Shown here in pieces: positions 16,136 through 24,084 of a stretch of DNA of 32,840 nucleotides. The stretch covers positions 1 to 32,840 of the forward strand of contig CADCLG010000037.1 in assembly GCA_902802305.1 (NCBI GenBank), in the 5' to 3' direction. A program made the translations under genes and the position numbers. The DNA comes from an uncultured Spirochaetaceae bacterium. GTDB taxonomy: Bacteria; Spirochaetota; Spirochaetia; Treponematales; Treponemataceae. Below the pieces are notes generated by a model. It did not search any database and had not been told where the DNA came from. It saw nothing but the letters and a program-made list of their open reading frames with translations. Each line of letters opens with the position of its first letter. Within the stretch, counting starts at the first letter, position 1.

Positions 16136-17738
16136 GGTTTCAGCTGTATTTTTCTTACTTTTTATTCTTTTGGCTCCGAATTTTTTTGCCCAGGAAAGTC
16201 AGGAAAATATAGACAGTAAGCTTCAGGGGGATTTTGTAATCTTGGAACCTGTCCGTGAGCACGAGCTTAATCCCCAGATTACAACTTATGCAGGTGATTC
16301 TCAGCTTTTATGCGGCCTTTTTGAAGGTCTCTTTACTTATAATCCCAGAAGTCTTGAACCTCAGTATGCTGTAGCGGTTGATTATAAAATTTCACGGGAT
16401 AAAAAACGCTGGACTTTTACAATCAACAGCAAGGCTTATTTTAGTAATGGCGATAAAATTACCGCTGATTCAGTTCGTGATTCCTGGCTACAACTGCTTT
16501 CTACTCCTCAGGCTCCTTATGCTTCTTTGCTGGACGTTATTAAAAATGCAGAAAAATTCAGAAAAGGAGAATGTGAAGAAGATGAGGTTGGAATTTATGC
16601 TCTTTCTGAGGATAAGCTTTCAATTACACTGGAAAAGCCGGCAAATTATCTTCCTAAAGTTCTTTGCCACTCTGCATTTTCGGTAATTCACAGAAATCCG
16701 CCGGTTTATAGCGGTGCTTTTTATCTTTATGCTTTTGAAGAAGGTACATATATTCTCAAAAAAAATCCCTATTACTGGGATAAAGATAATACAATTCTTG
16801 AGCAGATTACTATTGTTCAGAGTGACGATGATGATGAAAATGCCTTTTGCTTTAATACCGGCCTTGTGGATTGGGTTACAGCAAATGTAAGTACAGATAA
16901 GGTTCTTAATAAAGAAAGCGTTCAGTTTAGTGCAGAGTTTGCCACAAGTTATTTGTTTTTTAAACATTCGTCCAGAAAACCTTCTTACGTAAAAGCAGAT
17001 ATGGGTTCTGTCTGGGATTATGTTGAATTCAGAAATGCTTTGTTTGAAGCTATGCCTTGGGACGCTTTACGTGCAAACTGCTATGTACCTGCTACAACCT
17101 TTGTTTATCCTTTGCAGGGCTATCCAACAATTGAAGGTTATTCTTACACAGACCTTAATGAAGCAAAAATCCTTATGAAGGCTGCTCGTGAAAAATACAA
17201 TGTGCCTGAGGATAAAATTATTCCTCTTGTAATGGACCTTTCAGAAAACAGTTTTACAGCAGATAAACTTGAAGCTTTGAAAGAGGCTTTTGCTGAACTT
17301 GGAGTAGCTTTACAGGTTAGGACATTCCCTGCTTATTATTATTTAAGTACGGTTGCTTCTTCGGATGCAGATTTGTTCTGTTATGTATGGATTGGTGATT
17401 TTGCAGATCCGCTTGCTTTTCTTGAACTTTTCAGAAGTAGTTCTTCGCTGAATGATTCGGGTTGGCAGAATTCTGAATTTGACTTTTTATTGGATAAGGC
17501 TTCTGTAGTGACTAATGAAGAAAGAATAAAGCTGCTTGCAAGGGCAGAGGAAATTCTTTTAGATTCTTATGAAGTTATTCCAGTTCAGCACCCGGTTTCT
17601 TTTAATGTAATAAATTTGAATGAAGTTGGCGGCTGGTATTCAAATGCCTTTGATATTCATCCTTTGAAATATCTGTATAAAAAAAGTGTAAAATCGGATT
17701 TGCCGAACATAGTGATAGGGGTGCCTAAAAAAGAATAA
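16119..17738 (+). CDS. Family 5 extracellular solute-binding protein (OppA/DppA-like)
   Basis: 539 aa. A signal peptide (hydrophobic SAVFFLLFILLAPNFFA, cleavage near AQE) is followed by the SBP_bac_5 pattern: an opening LNPQITTYAGDSQLLCGLFE, GLFTYNPRSLEPQYAVAVDY, WTFTINSKAYFSNGDKITAD and a C-terminal segment with PVQHPVSFNV. These proteins bind oligopeptides, or in some cases nickel or sugars, in the periplasm for an ABC importer. It has no lipobox Cys, so it should be a soluble periplasmic protein. No permease or ATPase genes are adjacent, so it is an orphan that either serves a distant transporter or acts as a sensor or chaperone. The gene overlaps the upstream unknown gene by 17 nt. Ligand unknown. 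Confidence 0.85.
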   Translation: MLNKFKVSAVFFLLFILLAPNFFAQESQENIDSKLQGDFVILEPVREHELNPQITTYAGDSQLLCGLFEGLFTYNPRSLEPQYAVAVDYKISRDKKRWTFTINSKAYFSNGDKITADSVRDSWLQLLSTPQAPYASLLDVIKNAEKFRKGECEEDEVGIYALSEDKLSITLEKPANYLPKVLCHSAFSVIHRNPPVYSGAFYLYAFEEGTYILKKNPYYWDKDNTILEQITIVQSDDDDENAFCFNTGLVDWVTANVSTDKVLNKESVQFSAEFATSYLFFKHSSRKPSYVKADMGSVWDYVEFRNALFEAMPWDALRANCYVPATTFVYPLQGYPTIEGYSYTDLNEAKILMKAAREKYNVPEDKIIPLVMDLSENSFTADKLEALKEAFAELGVALQVRTFPAYYYLSTVASSDADLFCYVWIGDFADPLAFLELFRSSSSLNDSGWQNSEFDFLLDKASVVTNEERIKLLARAEEILLDSYEVIPVQHPVSFNVINLNEVGGWYSNAFDIHPLKYLYKKSVKSDLPNIVIGVPKKE

Positions 17739-17774
17739 AAGCTTAATTGAAACGTGTGCGAGAAATGATTATAA

Positions 17775-17806
17775 TTGACAGATAATTTTTTATAATATAG
17801 AGGAAA
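17775..17806 (+). promoter_or_regulatory. Promoter and ribosome binding site of ackA
   Basis: A perfect TTGACA (17775-17780) and a perfect TATAAT (17791-17796) are only 10 nt apart, too close to pair. TTGACA can pair with TATAGA (17796-17801) at 15 nt, or TATAAT may be used with a weak upstream -35. AGAGGAAA (17799-17806) is the ribosome binding site 4 nt before the ATG. Confidence 0.55.
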
Positions 17807-17810
17807 ATAT

Positions 17811-19151
17811 ATGGTTATTTTGACATTGAACTGCGGTTCATCTTCAGCAAAGTATCAGGTTTACGATTGGGATAACAAACTTGTTATGGCTAACGGTGTT
17901 GTAGAAAGAATTGGTAATGAGGGTTCTGGCATCACACATAAAGCAAAGGGACAGAAGGTAGAGATTATAAGCCCATGTCCAACTCATAAAGAAGCAATTG
18001 AATTGATTATAAAAGAAATTACAGATCCTAAAGTTGGTGTTATTAAGAGCATGGACGAAATTGGAGCTGTTGGACACCGCGTTTTGCATGGTGGTGAAAA
18101 GTTTACAAAATCAGTTTTGATTACTCCAGAAGTTTTGGAAGGCTTCCGCGAGGTTGTAGATTTGGGACCTCTTCACATGCCTGCAAATATTATGGGTATT
18201 GAAGCTGCTCAGAAGGTTATGCCAAATGTTCCTCACGCTGCAATTATGGATACTGCCTGGCACCAGACTATGCCGGAAGAAACATTTATGTATGCTATTC
18301 CTCGTGAATGGTACGAAAAATATGCAGCCCGCCGCTATGGCTTCCATGGAACTTCTTTCTTGTACACTGCTAAACGTGCAGCTGTTCTTCTTGGAAAAGA
18401 TCCAAAAGATACAAACCTCATTATCTGCCACATTGGAAACGGTTCTTCTATGTGTGCTGTAAAAAATGGTGTCTGCTATGATACAACAATGGGTATTACT
18501 CCGCTTGAAGGTCTTGTAATGGGAACCCGTTCTGGAGATTTGGACCCGGCTCTTCCTTTCTACATTATGCGCAAAACAGGCATGACTGCTGACGAAATGG
18601 ATACAGCACTTAATAAAAAGTCTGGTTGTCTTGGAATTACTACAAAATATACTGACCGCCGCGATATAGAAATTGCTGCTGCTCAAGGCGACAAATTGAG
18701 CCAGCTTTGTATTGAAATGGAAGCTCTCCGCATTAAAAAATATATTGGTGCTTTTGCCGCTGAATTAGGTCATGTTGATGCTATTGTTTGGACAGCTGGA
18801 GTTGGTGAGCGTGGACCAATTACTCGTTTTAAGGCTTGTTCTGGTCTTGAAAACTACGGAATTAAGATTGACGCTCAGAAAAATGACTGGTCATTCACTG
18901 GAAATGCAGAAACTTGTATTTCTGCCGATGACTCTGCAACAAAGATTTTTGTAATTCCTACTGATGAAGAGCTTGTTATGACAGAAGATGCCTATGCTTT
19001 GATGAAAGGCACTTACGATGTTCATACAAACTTTACATACAGCTTCCAGAGCCCTGATTATGTAAACAAGGCTCGCGAAGAGGGCTTGAAGGGTGATCTT
19101 GTAAAACGCCCTAACATTGCAAAGGTTATTGCACGTCCGCCAAAAAAATAA
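17811..19151 (+). CDS. ackA: Acetate kinase
   Basis: 446 aa ASKHA-fold kinase that converts acetyl phosphate and ADP to acetate and ATP. Motifs: [16 protein letters not shown] at the N-terminus, [52 protein letters not shown] and [10 protein letters not shown]. The family usually has about 400 residues; this one carries a C-terminal tail of ~40 residues after the expected end, rich in Lys and Pro (ending KVIARPPKK). Substrate-level ATP from acetate formation fits a fermentative organism. pta is not next to it. The gene leads a tightly packed series: the surface mosaic protein starts 17 nt later, followed by overlapping cyclase and FecR-domain genes, which is an odd set of partners for ackA. 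Confidence 0.95.
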   Translation: MVILTLNCGSSSAKYQVYDWDNKLVMANGVVERIGNEGSGITHKAKGQKVEIISPCPTHKEAIELIIKEITDPKVGVIKSMDEIGAVGHRVLHGGEKFTKSVLITPEVLEGFREVVDLGPLHMPANIMGIEAAQKVMPNVPHAAIMDTAWHQTMPEETFMYAIPREWYEKYAARRYGFHGTSFLYTAKRAAVLLGKDPKDTNLIICHIGNGSSMCAVKNGVCYDTTMGITPLEGLVMGTRSGDLDPALPFYIMRKTGMTADEMDTALNKKSGCLGITTKYTDRRDIEIAAAQGDKLSQLCIEMEALRIKKYIGAFAAELGHVDAIVWTAGVGERGPITRFKACSGLENYGIKIDAQKNDWSFTGNAETCISADDSATKIFVIPTDEELVMTEDAYALMKGTYDVHTNFTYSFQSPDYVNKAREEGLKGDLVKRPNIAKVIARPPKK

Positions 19152-19168
19152 TTAAACGATAAACGGAT

Positions 19169-22100
19169 ATGAAAAGATTAGGTATTGTTTTTTTTGTTTA
19201 TTTTCTACTTTTATCCTCACTGATTTCGCAGGCTCAGACTTCTGAAGTTGCGGCTTCAGCTTCTAATGCTCAATACGAAACTATTAAGTGGGATGGAGTA
19301 CCAAGATCAAAGAAATACGAAGTAACAATTGAAAAACTGAAGACTGATGAAAAGTGGACTAAGCTTTTTTCAAAGCAGACAAAAGACACTTTTATGGAAG
19401 TTCTTTTAGAACCTGGCACTTACAGGGTTTCAATTACTACCTTCAATATTCTTGGCAAAAAAACAATATCTGATTGGACTGAATTTTATATTCTTGATGA
19501 AGATACTCCCTACATTTTCAAGGATTATCATAAAAAAGATCCTTTATGGAATGTTCCTGTTCTTTTTATAAATTTAAAAAATATTCCTCTGGACAAGCTT
19601 GAAGGTTCAGAAAATTACATTAAGGCTGAAAAAAATTATCCTGAAAATTCATTTTTTATAAAGGGAAAGAATATTTTTTCTCCAGGAACATCCTTTTCTT
19701 TAATTCCTTCAAATACTGCAATAGACGGTGGACATGAATATAAGCCTATTTTTGACCAGCGACAGAATGTTCCATTGAATATTATTGCCCGTGATACAAA
19801 AAAAGGTGGAGTTTATGTGTCTTATGATCCTGATAAGCTTTTTACAGGATATTATTCTCTGGAAGCAAAAAACGGCAGTAAAACTTCTTCTTATGGCATT
19901 TTTGTTTTTGCCGAGCGAAAAATTGATATTGTCTGTGAAGATTTTGAGCAGGATGCCCGCTATAAGGTAAACGCTTTTTACATTCCACCAAAAGGAAATA
20001 TTAATTTATCAGTAATCGGTATTGGAATAAGTCCTCTTACTACTTTTACTCTTATTCCAAATGATTCGGACGGTATAAAATACCCTTTTGCCACAAGTGC
20101 AGTACGAAAACAAGTTCCACTTATTATAGGCCAGACTACCAGTGTTTCTGCAAATGGTTATGTTCGTGTTGATTTAATCTGCAATTGTGAGGATATAAAA
20201 CCTGGCTATTATTATATTAAGGCTGAAAATAAGGTTGAAGCAAGTTATAAAGATTCTCAGGTTGATGAAGCAAAATGTCTTGTACTGGCAAAAATTAAAA
20301 CCGACCAATCCAACGGTATTGAAATTAAAAGGATTTCAACAAAATATAACAAACGTACTCAAAATCTTGATTTTACTATAGTCAGCAATAATATTGCTAA
20401 ACATTCTGAATTGTCTGAACTGTCTGTTCTGTCTGAATATTCTCCAAAGACTGACAGCAACAGTCATGTAAAATTATTTAATATAAATCATTCAGGTAAT
20501 AAAGTTACAGCTTCTGCTAACCCTGAAAATATTATTTTTGGTAACAATGCGCTTATTATAAAAAATGCAGACGGTATATCTGCTGCGTATTTTTATATAG
20601 ACAAGCATTTCAGAAGCAATATGCTGTCATTATCTCAGGAAAAAGCTGATTCTTTATTTCTGCGTCCTGAAGGTGATATAAGTACAATTGATTTTAATTC
20701 TGATATTCAGGAAAAGGTTGTTTTCTTTGATGATGAAGTCAATGTTATAAGAAGAAAGCCTCCTTTGTTCCCTTATCTCAGATTTACTTATGGCTCTTAT
20801 ATTGATTCGATTATAAATGGAGATTTTGACATCAATTTTAAGTTTGAATTTGATGTTTTCAATAAAGAATGGATTTATTTTGACTTGGGCGCAAAATACC
20901 TTATTCATAATAATTCTGAAACAGAAAGAATGTATGAGCTTGGAACTGAGCTTTTTGTTCGTTTTGCTGCTCCAGGTTATCTCTTTATTCCTTTTATAGG
21001 TTTGGGGGTAGGCTACAATCTTGTAGATCCTAATACCGGATTTAATTTAGTGGGACTGCCGGCAAGTTTTGAACCTCTTATGTCAATTGACCAGAACGGC
21101 TTCCTTGGTTCTTCTGATTTTTATTTTATGGGACAACTTGGATGTATTTTATTCCAGTTCTTTGACATAAGATATAATTTTGAAATGCACTATTTTATGA
21201 ATCCGAATAAGGATTCAAAAATATCACACATGGTTTCTATGGGTGTACAGATTCCATTGCGAAGAGATTCTTTTGTTCGTCAGGTTCTTTCTCAGGGGGC
21301 TCAAATTTCAAAGTCAGGCAGCCTTTATGCTTATGATTATGATAATCTTGCTAAAGTTTCATCAATTGAGTTTGAGGAAGGCATAACAGAAGTAAACGGC
21401 TTTGCTGAATATAATTCTCTTGAATCCATAACATTCTCTGAAAGTATAAAATCTATTGGTTCTCAGGCTTTCATGAATTGTTCAAAGCTTTCTTCTGTTG
21501 ATTTGAGAGCTGCAACTGAGCTTACAGTTATATCATCCCAGGCCTTTGCCAACGATAAAAAGATAAAGTCTCTTTCAATTCCTTCTTCCGTAACGAAGAT
21601 TGAAGCCGCCGCTTTTGAAGGCTGGACACCAGGACAGACTATTTATTTGAACTGGCCAAGAAATTCTACAACAAAGCGTGATTTGGAAGGTCTAAAAGAT
21701 ACAAAAGCTCTTGTACTTTATCAGGATAATACCCCTTACAAGCCTGCTTCCGAAGCTTATGAAACTGTATTCAATAATCCTAGAAACTGGCTTCCACCTT
21801 TTGATGTAGTAAACAACAGATTCTCTCAGGTATTTGTTTATGCAGATAATGAATACCATGCGGCTGTAAATGTATATGGTATAATTACAACTGACGATGC
21901 TGATCTTACTTATAAATCTTCCGAAAAAGAAGTAGTGAATGTAATTAAATTTGCAAAATCAATAAAGTTTAAGGTTCTTGGTGATGGAAACAAGTATATG
22001 TTCTATGTTGTCACAAGAGACGGCGGTTGTTTTGCAAAAGAGTTTAAAACTAAAGCTGGAGATATAACCACTGTAAGTGTTTCTATTAATTCATTAAAGA

Positions 22101-22228
22101 GGCGCCCAAAATCTCAGACACGAAAACTCAATATGAACAATGTGACTTTTGTTCAGATTGTTCCTTCTGTAAAACACGGAGTAGAGTGTGGGGCATATTT
22201 CTTTGATTTCGAGGTGGAAAAGAAATGA
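19169..22228 (+). CDS. Large exported mosaic protein: Ig/Fn3-like modules, outer-membrane beta-barrel, BspA-like LRRs, CIA30-like C-terminus
   Basis: 1019 aa with a signal peptide (RLGIVFFVYFLLLSSLISQA). Residues ~30-105 look like a fibronectin-III module (YETIKWDGVPRSKKYEVTI). Residues ~110-520 form beta-rich modules of unknown family. Residues ~530-697 alternate aromatic and polar residues like an outer-membrane beta-barrel (WIYFDLGAKYLIH, LFIPFIGLGVGYNLV). Residues ~727-830 hold BspA/LRR_5-type repeats (LESITFSESIKSIGSQAF, IKSLSIPSSVTKIEAAAF). The last ~95 residues (KSIKFKVLGDGNKYMFYVV, AYFFDFEVEK) resemble a CIA30/jelly-roll domain. A surface adhesion or sensing role is inferred. The stop overlaps the cyclase start by 4 nt (ATGA). 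Domain limits were judged by eye. Confidence 0.7.
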   Translation: MKRLGIVFFVYFLLLSSLISQAQTSEVAASASNAQYETIKWDGVPRSKKYEVTIEKLKTDEKWTKLFSKQTKDTFMEVLLEPGTYRVSITTFNILGKKTISDWTEFYILDEDTPYIFKDYHKKDPLWNVPVLFINLKNIPLDKLEGSENYIKAEKNYPENSFFIKGKNIFSPGTSFSLIPSNTAIDGGHEYKPIFDQRQNVPLNIIARDTKKGGVYVSYDPDKLFTGYYSLEAKNGSKTSSYGIFVFAERKIDIVCEDFEQDARYKVNAFYIPPKGNINLSVIGIGISPLTTFTLIPNDSDGIKYPFATSAVRKQVPLIIGQTTSVSANGYVRVDLICNCEDIKPGYYYIKAENKVEASYKDSQVDEAKCLVLAKIKTDQSNGIEIKRISTKYNKRTQNLDFTIVSNNIAKHSELSELSVLSEYSPKTDSNSHVKLFNINHSGNKVTASANPENIIFGNNALIIKNADGISAAYFYIDKHFRSNMLSLSQEKADSLFLRPEGDISTIDFNSDIQEKVVFFDDEVNVIRRKPPLFPYLRFTYGSYIDSIINGDFDINFKFEFDVFNKEWIYFDLGAKYLIHNNSETERMYELGTELFVRFAAPGYLFIPFIGLGVGYNLVDPNTGFNLVGLPASFEPLMSIDQNGFLGSSDFYFMGQLGCILFQFFDIRYNFEMHYFMNPNKDSKISHMVSMGVQIPLRRDSFVRQVLSQGAQISKSGSLYAYDYDNLAKVSSIEFEEGITEVNGFAEYNSLESITFSESIKSIGSQAFMNCSKLSSVDLRAATELTVISSQAFANDKKIKSLSIPSSVTKIEAAAFEGWTPGQTIYLNWPRNSTTKRDLEGLKDTKALVLYQDNTPYKPASEAYETVFNNPRNWLPPFDVVNNRFSQVFVYADNEYHAAVNVYGIITTDDADLTYKSSEKEVVNVIKFAKSIKFKVLGDGNKYMFYVVTRDGGCFAKEFKTKAGDITTVSVSINSLKRRPKSQTRKLNMNNVTFVQIVPSVKHGVECGAYFFDFEVEKK

Positions 22229-24084
22229 AAAACAAAAAAAAATCTGTGGTAAAAGTACCAATCAGTCTTAAACTTGTTTCGATTTTTTCTATACTTGTAA
22301 TATGTATTTTATCAGGTATTACAGTTATGATTTCTACCCTTGTAAGAAGTGAAGAGAGAATCAAGGCTGAAGAAAATAATCACATCATAAATACCAGAAC
22401 CGCAGAAACAATACAGGAAACAATTGTAAATGTGCAGAGCAATGCGGACGGCTTTTTGAATGCACTTTTGGTTATAAGTGACAGTCCTGATTTTGAAACA
22501 GAAGAAAGACTTCTTTTTGAAGATTTCTGTGAGCGAAATCCAAAATGTTCATTTTTATATGCCACTTCTTTTGAATTAAAAGTAAATAATACATTTTCAA
22601 AATCCTTTTCCCAGACACAGGAACGTTTTTATAAGTGGCTGGACAACAATATTCAATATGTAAAGAAAATCAATCAGGGGAATGTTGAGGTCGTAAATCT
22701 TTCATCAGCCTTCAATACACCTATTCTTGGGATTTTATTTTCCCATTACAACAGTATTACAGGAAAAAATGATTTTATTGTTGTTGGTGTAGAAGCTTCT
22801 TCCCTTGCAGATATAACCAGCTCAAGCTCTTATAATGAAACCTTTGTAATAAATAAGGATGGTGTTGTTTTAATACATGCTGATGAAGATATGATGATTG
22901 ATGCAGAAAATCTTTCATATCTGGATGCTATTTCAGAAATCAAGCAGTCAAGCTTGCAGAACAGCCAGATTTTACGTCCAGATCAGAATGGAAAGAACTG
23001 GTTTTATTCCTATAACAGAATTGTCGGCAATATGTTTGTCATTACCTGCGTTTCTGAAGATGACGTTTACGAATCCTTAAACAGAACAACATATAGAATT
23101 ATTCTTCTTATTATTGCAGTTCTTTTGCTTTCAATTTTATTTATTCGCTTATTCAGCCGCAGTCTTACAAAACCAATTGACGGACTTGTAGAAGCAACCA
23201 AAAAAATTGCTGCCGGTGATTATGACATTCAGCTTAAAAGTCATTCAAAAGATGAAATTGCCTATCTGTCTGACAACTTTATGGAAATGACCAACGGTCT
23301 TGCTGAACGAAACCGACTTATGAATACTTTTACAAAGTTCACCAATAAGTTTATAGCCGAAAAAGCAGCCCGCGATGAACTTGCTCCTGGTGGCGAACGT
23401 AAGAATGCGACTATTTTCTTCTCAGATATTCGTTCTTTTACTGCCTTGTCAGAAAAACTTACTCCAGACGAAGTCGTAGAATTTTTAAATGAATATTTTG
23501 CCCGCATGTGCGAGTGTGTAGATAAAACCTTCGGAATTGTAGATAAGTTTGTAGGAGATGCCGTAATGGCTGTCTGGGGAGCACCAGAATCTTCTGGAAG
23601 TCCTCAAAGTGATGCCTGGAATGCAATAAAAGCTGCCCTTATGATGAGAATTGCACTTTTCCACTTTAACCGTAAGCGGGAAAAAGAAGGAAAAACTCCT
23701 ATAAAAATTGGCTGTGGTATAAACAGCGGTCCAATAGTTGCAGGACAGATTGGCTGTGAAGGTCACATGAATTATACAGTAATTGGTGATACTGTAAACC
23801 TAGCCAGCAGAACCGAAGCTTTAAATAAGCCTTTTGCAACCGATATTCTTATTACGGAAAATACCTATAAACTGGTAAAAGATAAAATTATTGCAGAAGA
23901 AATGCCTGGTGTACATGTAAAGGGTAAGACTGATGCAATCAGAATGTTTGCAGTTGTAAATGCAAAGGGTGTAAAGGGACCAAAAGATATTCATGAGCTT
24001 AGAAAGTTTCTTGGATGGGATGAACCAAATCTTGATAAGGTAAGTACAGATGAAGAAGAAAAGAAATACAAGATTGACGGCTAA
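22225..24084 (+). CDS. Membrane-bound class III adenylate cyclase with periplasmic sensor and HAMP domain
   Basis: 619 aa. TM1 spans ~12-33, followed by a ~250-residue periplasmic sensor of Cache-like layout, TM2 at ~291-309 (IILLIIAVLLLSILFIRLF), HAMP to ~360, then the catalytic domain. Key residues are present: metal Asp401 (FFSDIRSF) and Asp445 (KFVGDAVMAVWG), adenine-selecting Lys441 and Asp522 (VIGDTVNLASR), Asn525 and transition-state Arg529. Lys441/Asp522 indicate an adenylate rather than guanylate cyclase. It should convert ATP to cAMP in response to a periplasmic ligand. Its start overlaps the upstream surface-protein stop (ATGA) and its 3' end overlaps the FecR-domain gene by 35 nt, which suggests coupled translation of a signalling and envelope set. 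Confidence 0.92.
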   Translation: MKNKKKSVVKVPISLKLVSIFSILVICILSGITVMISTLVRSEERIKAEENNHIINTRTAETIQETIVNVQSNADGFLNALLVISDSPDFETEERLLFEDFCERNPKCSFLYATSFELKVNNTFSKSFSQTQERFYKWLDNNIQYVKKINQGNVEVVNLSSAFNTPILGILFSHYNSITGKNDFIVVGVEASSLADITSSSSYNETFVINKDGVVLIHADEDMMIDAENLSYLDAISEIKQSSLQNSQILRPDQNGKNWFYSYNRIVGNMFVITCVSEDDVYESLNRTTYRIILLIIAVLLLSILFIRLFSRSLTKPIDGLVEATKKIAAGDYDIQLKSHSKDEIAYLSDNFMEMTNGLAERNRLMNTFTKFTNKFIAEKAARDELAPGGERKNATIFFSDIRSFTALSEKLTPDEVVEFLNEYFARMCECVDKTFGIVDKFVGDAVMAVWGAPESSGSPQSDAWNAIKAALMMRIALFHFNRKREKEGKTPIKIGCGINSGPIVAGQIGCEGHMNYTVIGDTVNLASRTEALNKPFATDILITENTYKLVKDKIIAEEMPGVHVKGKTDAIRMFAVVNAKGVKGPKDIHELRKFLGWDEPNLDKVSTDEEEKKYKIDG

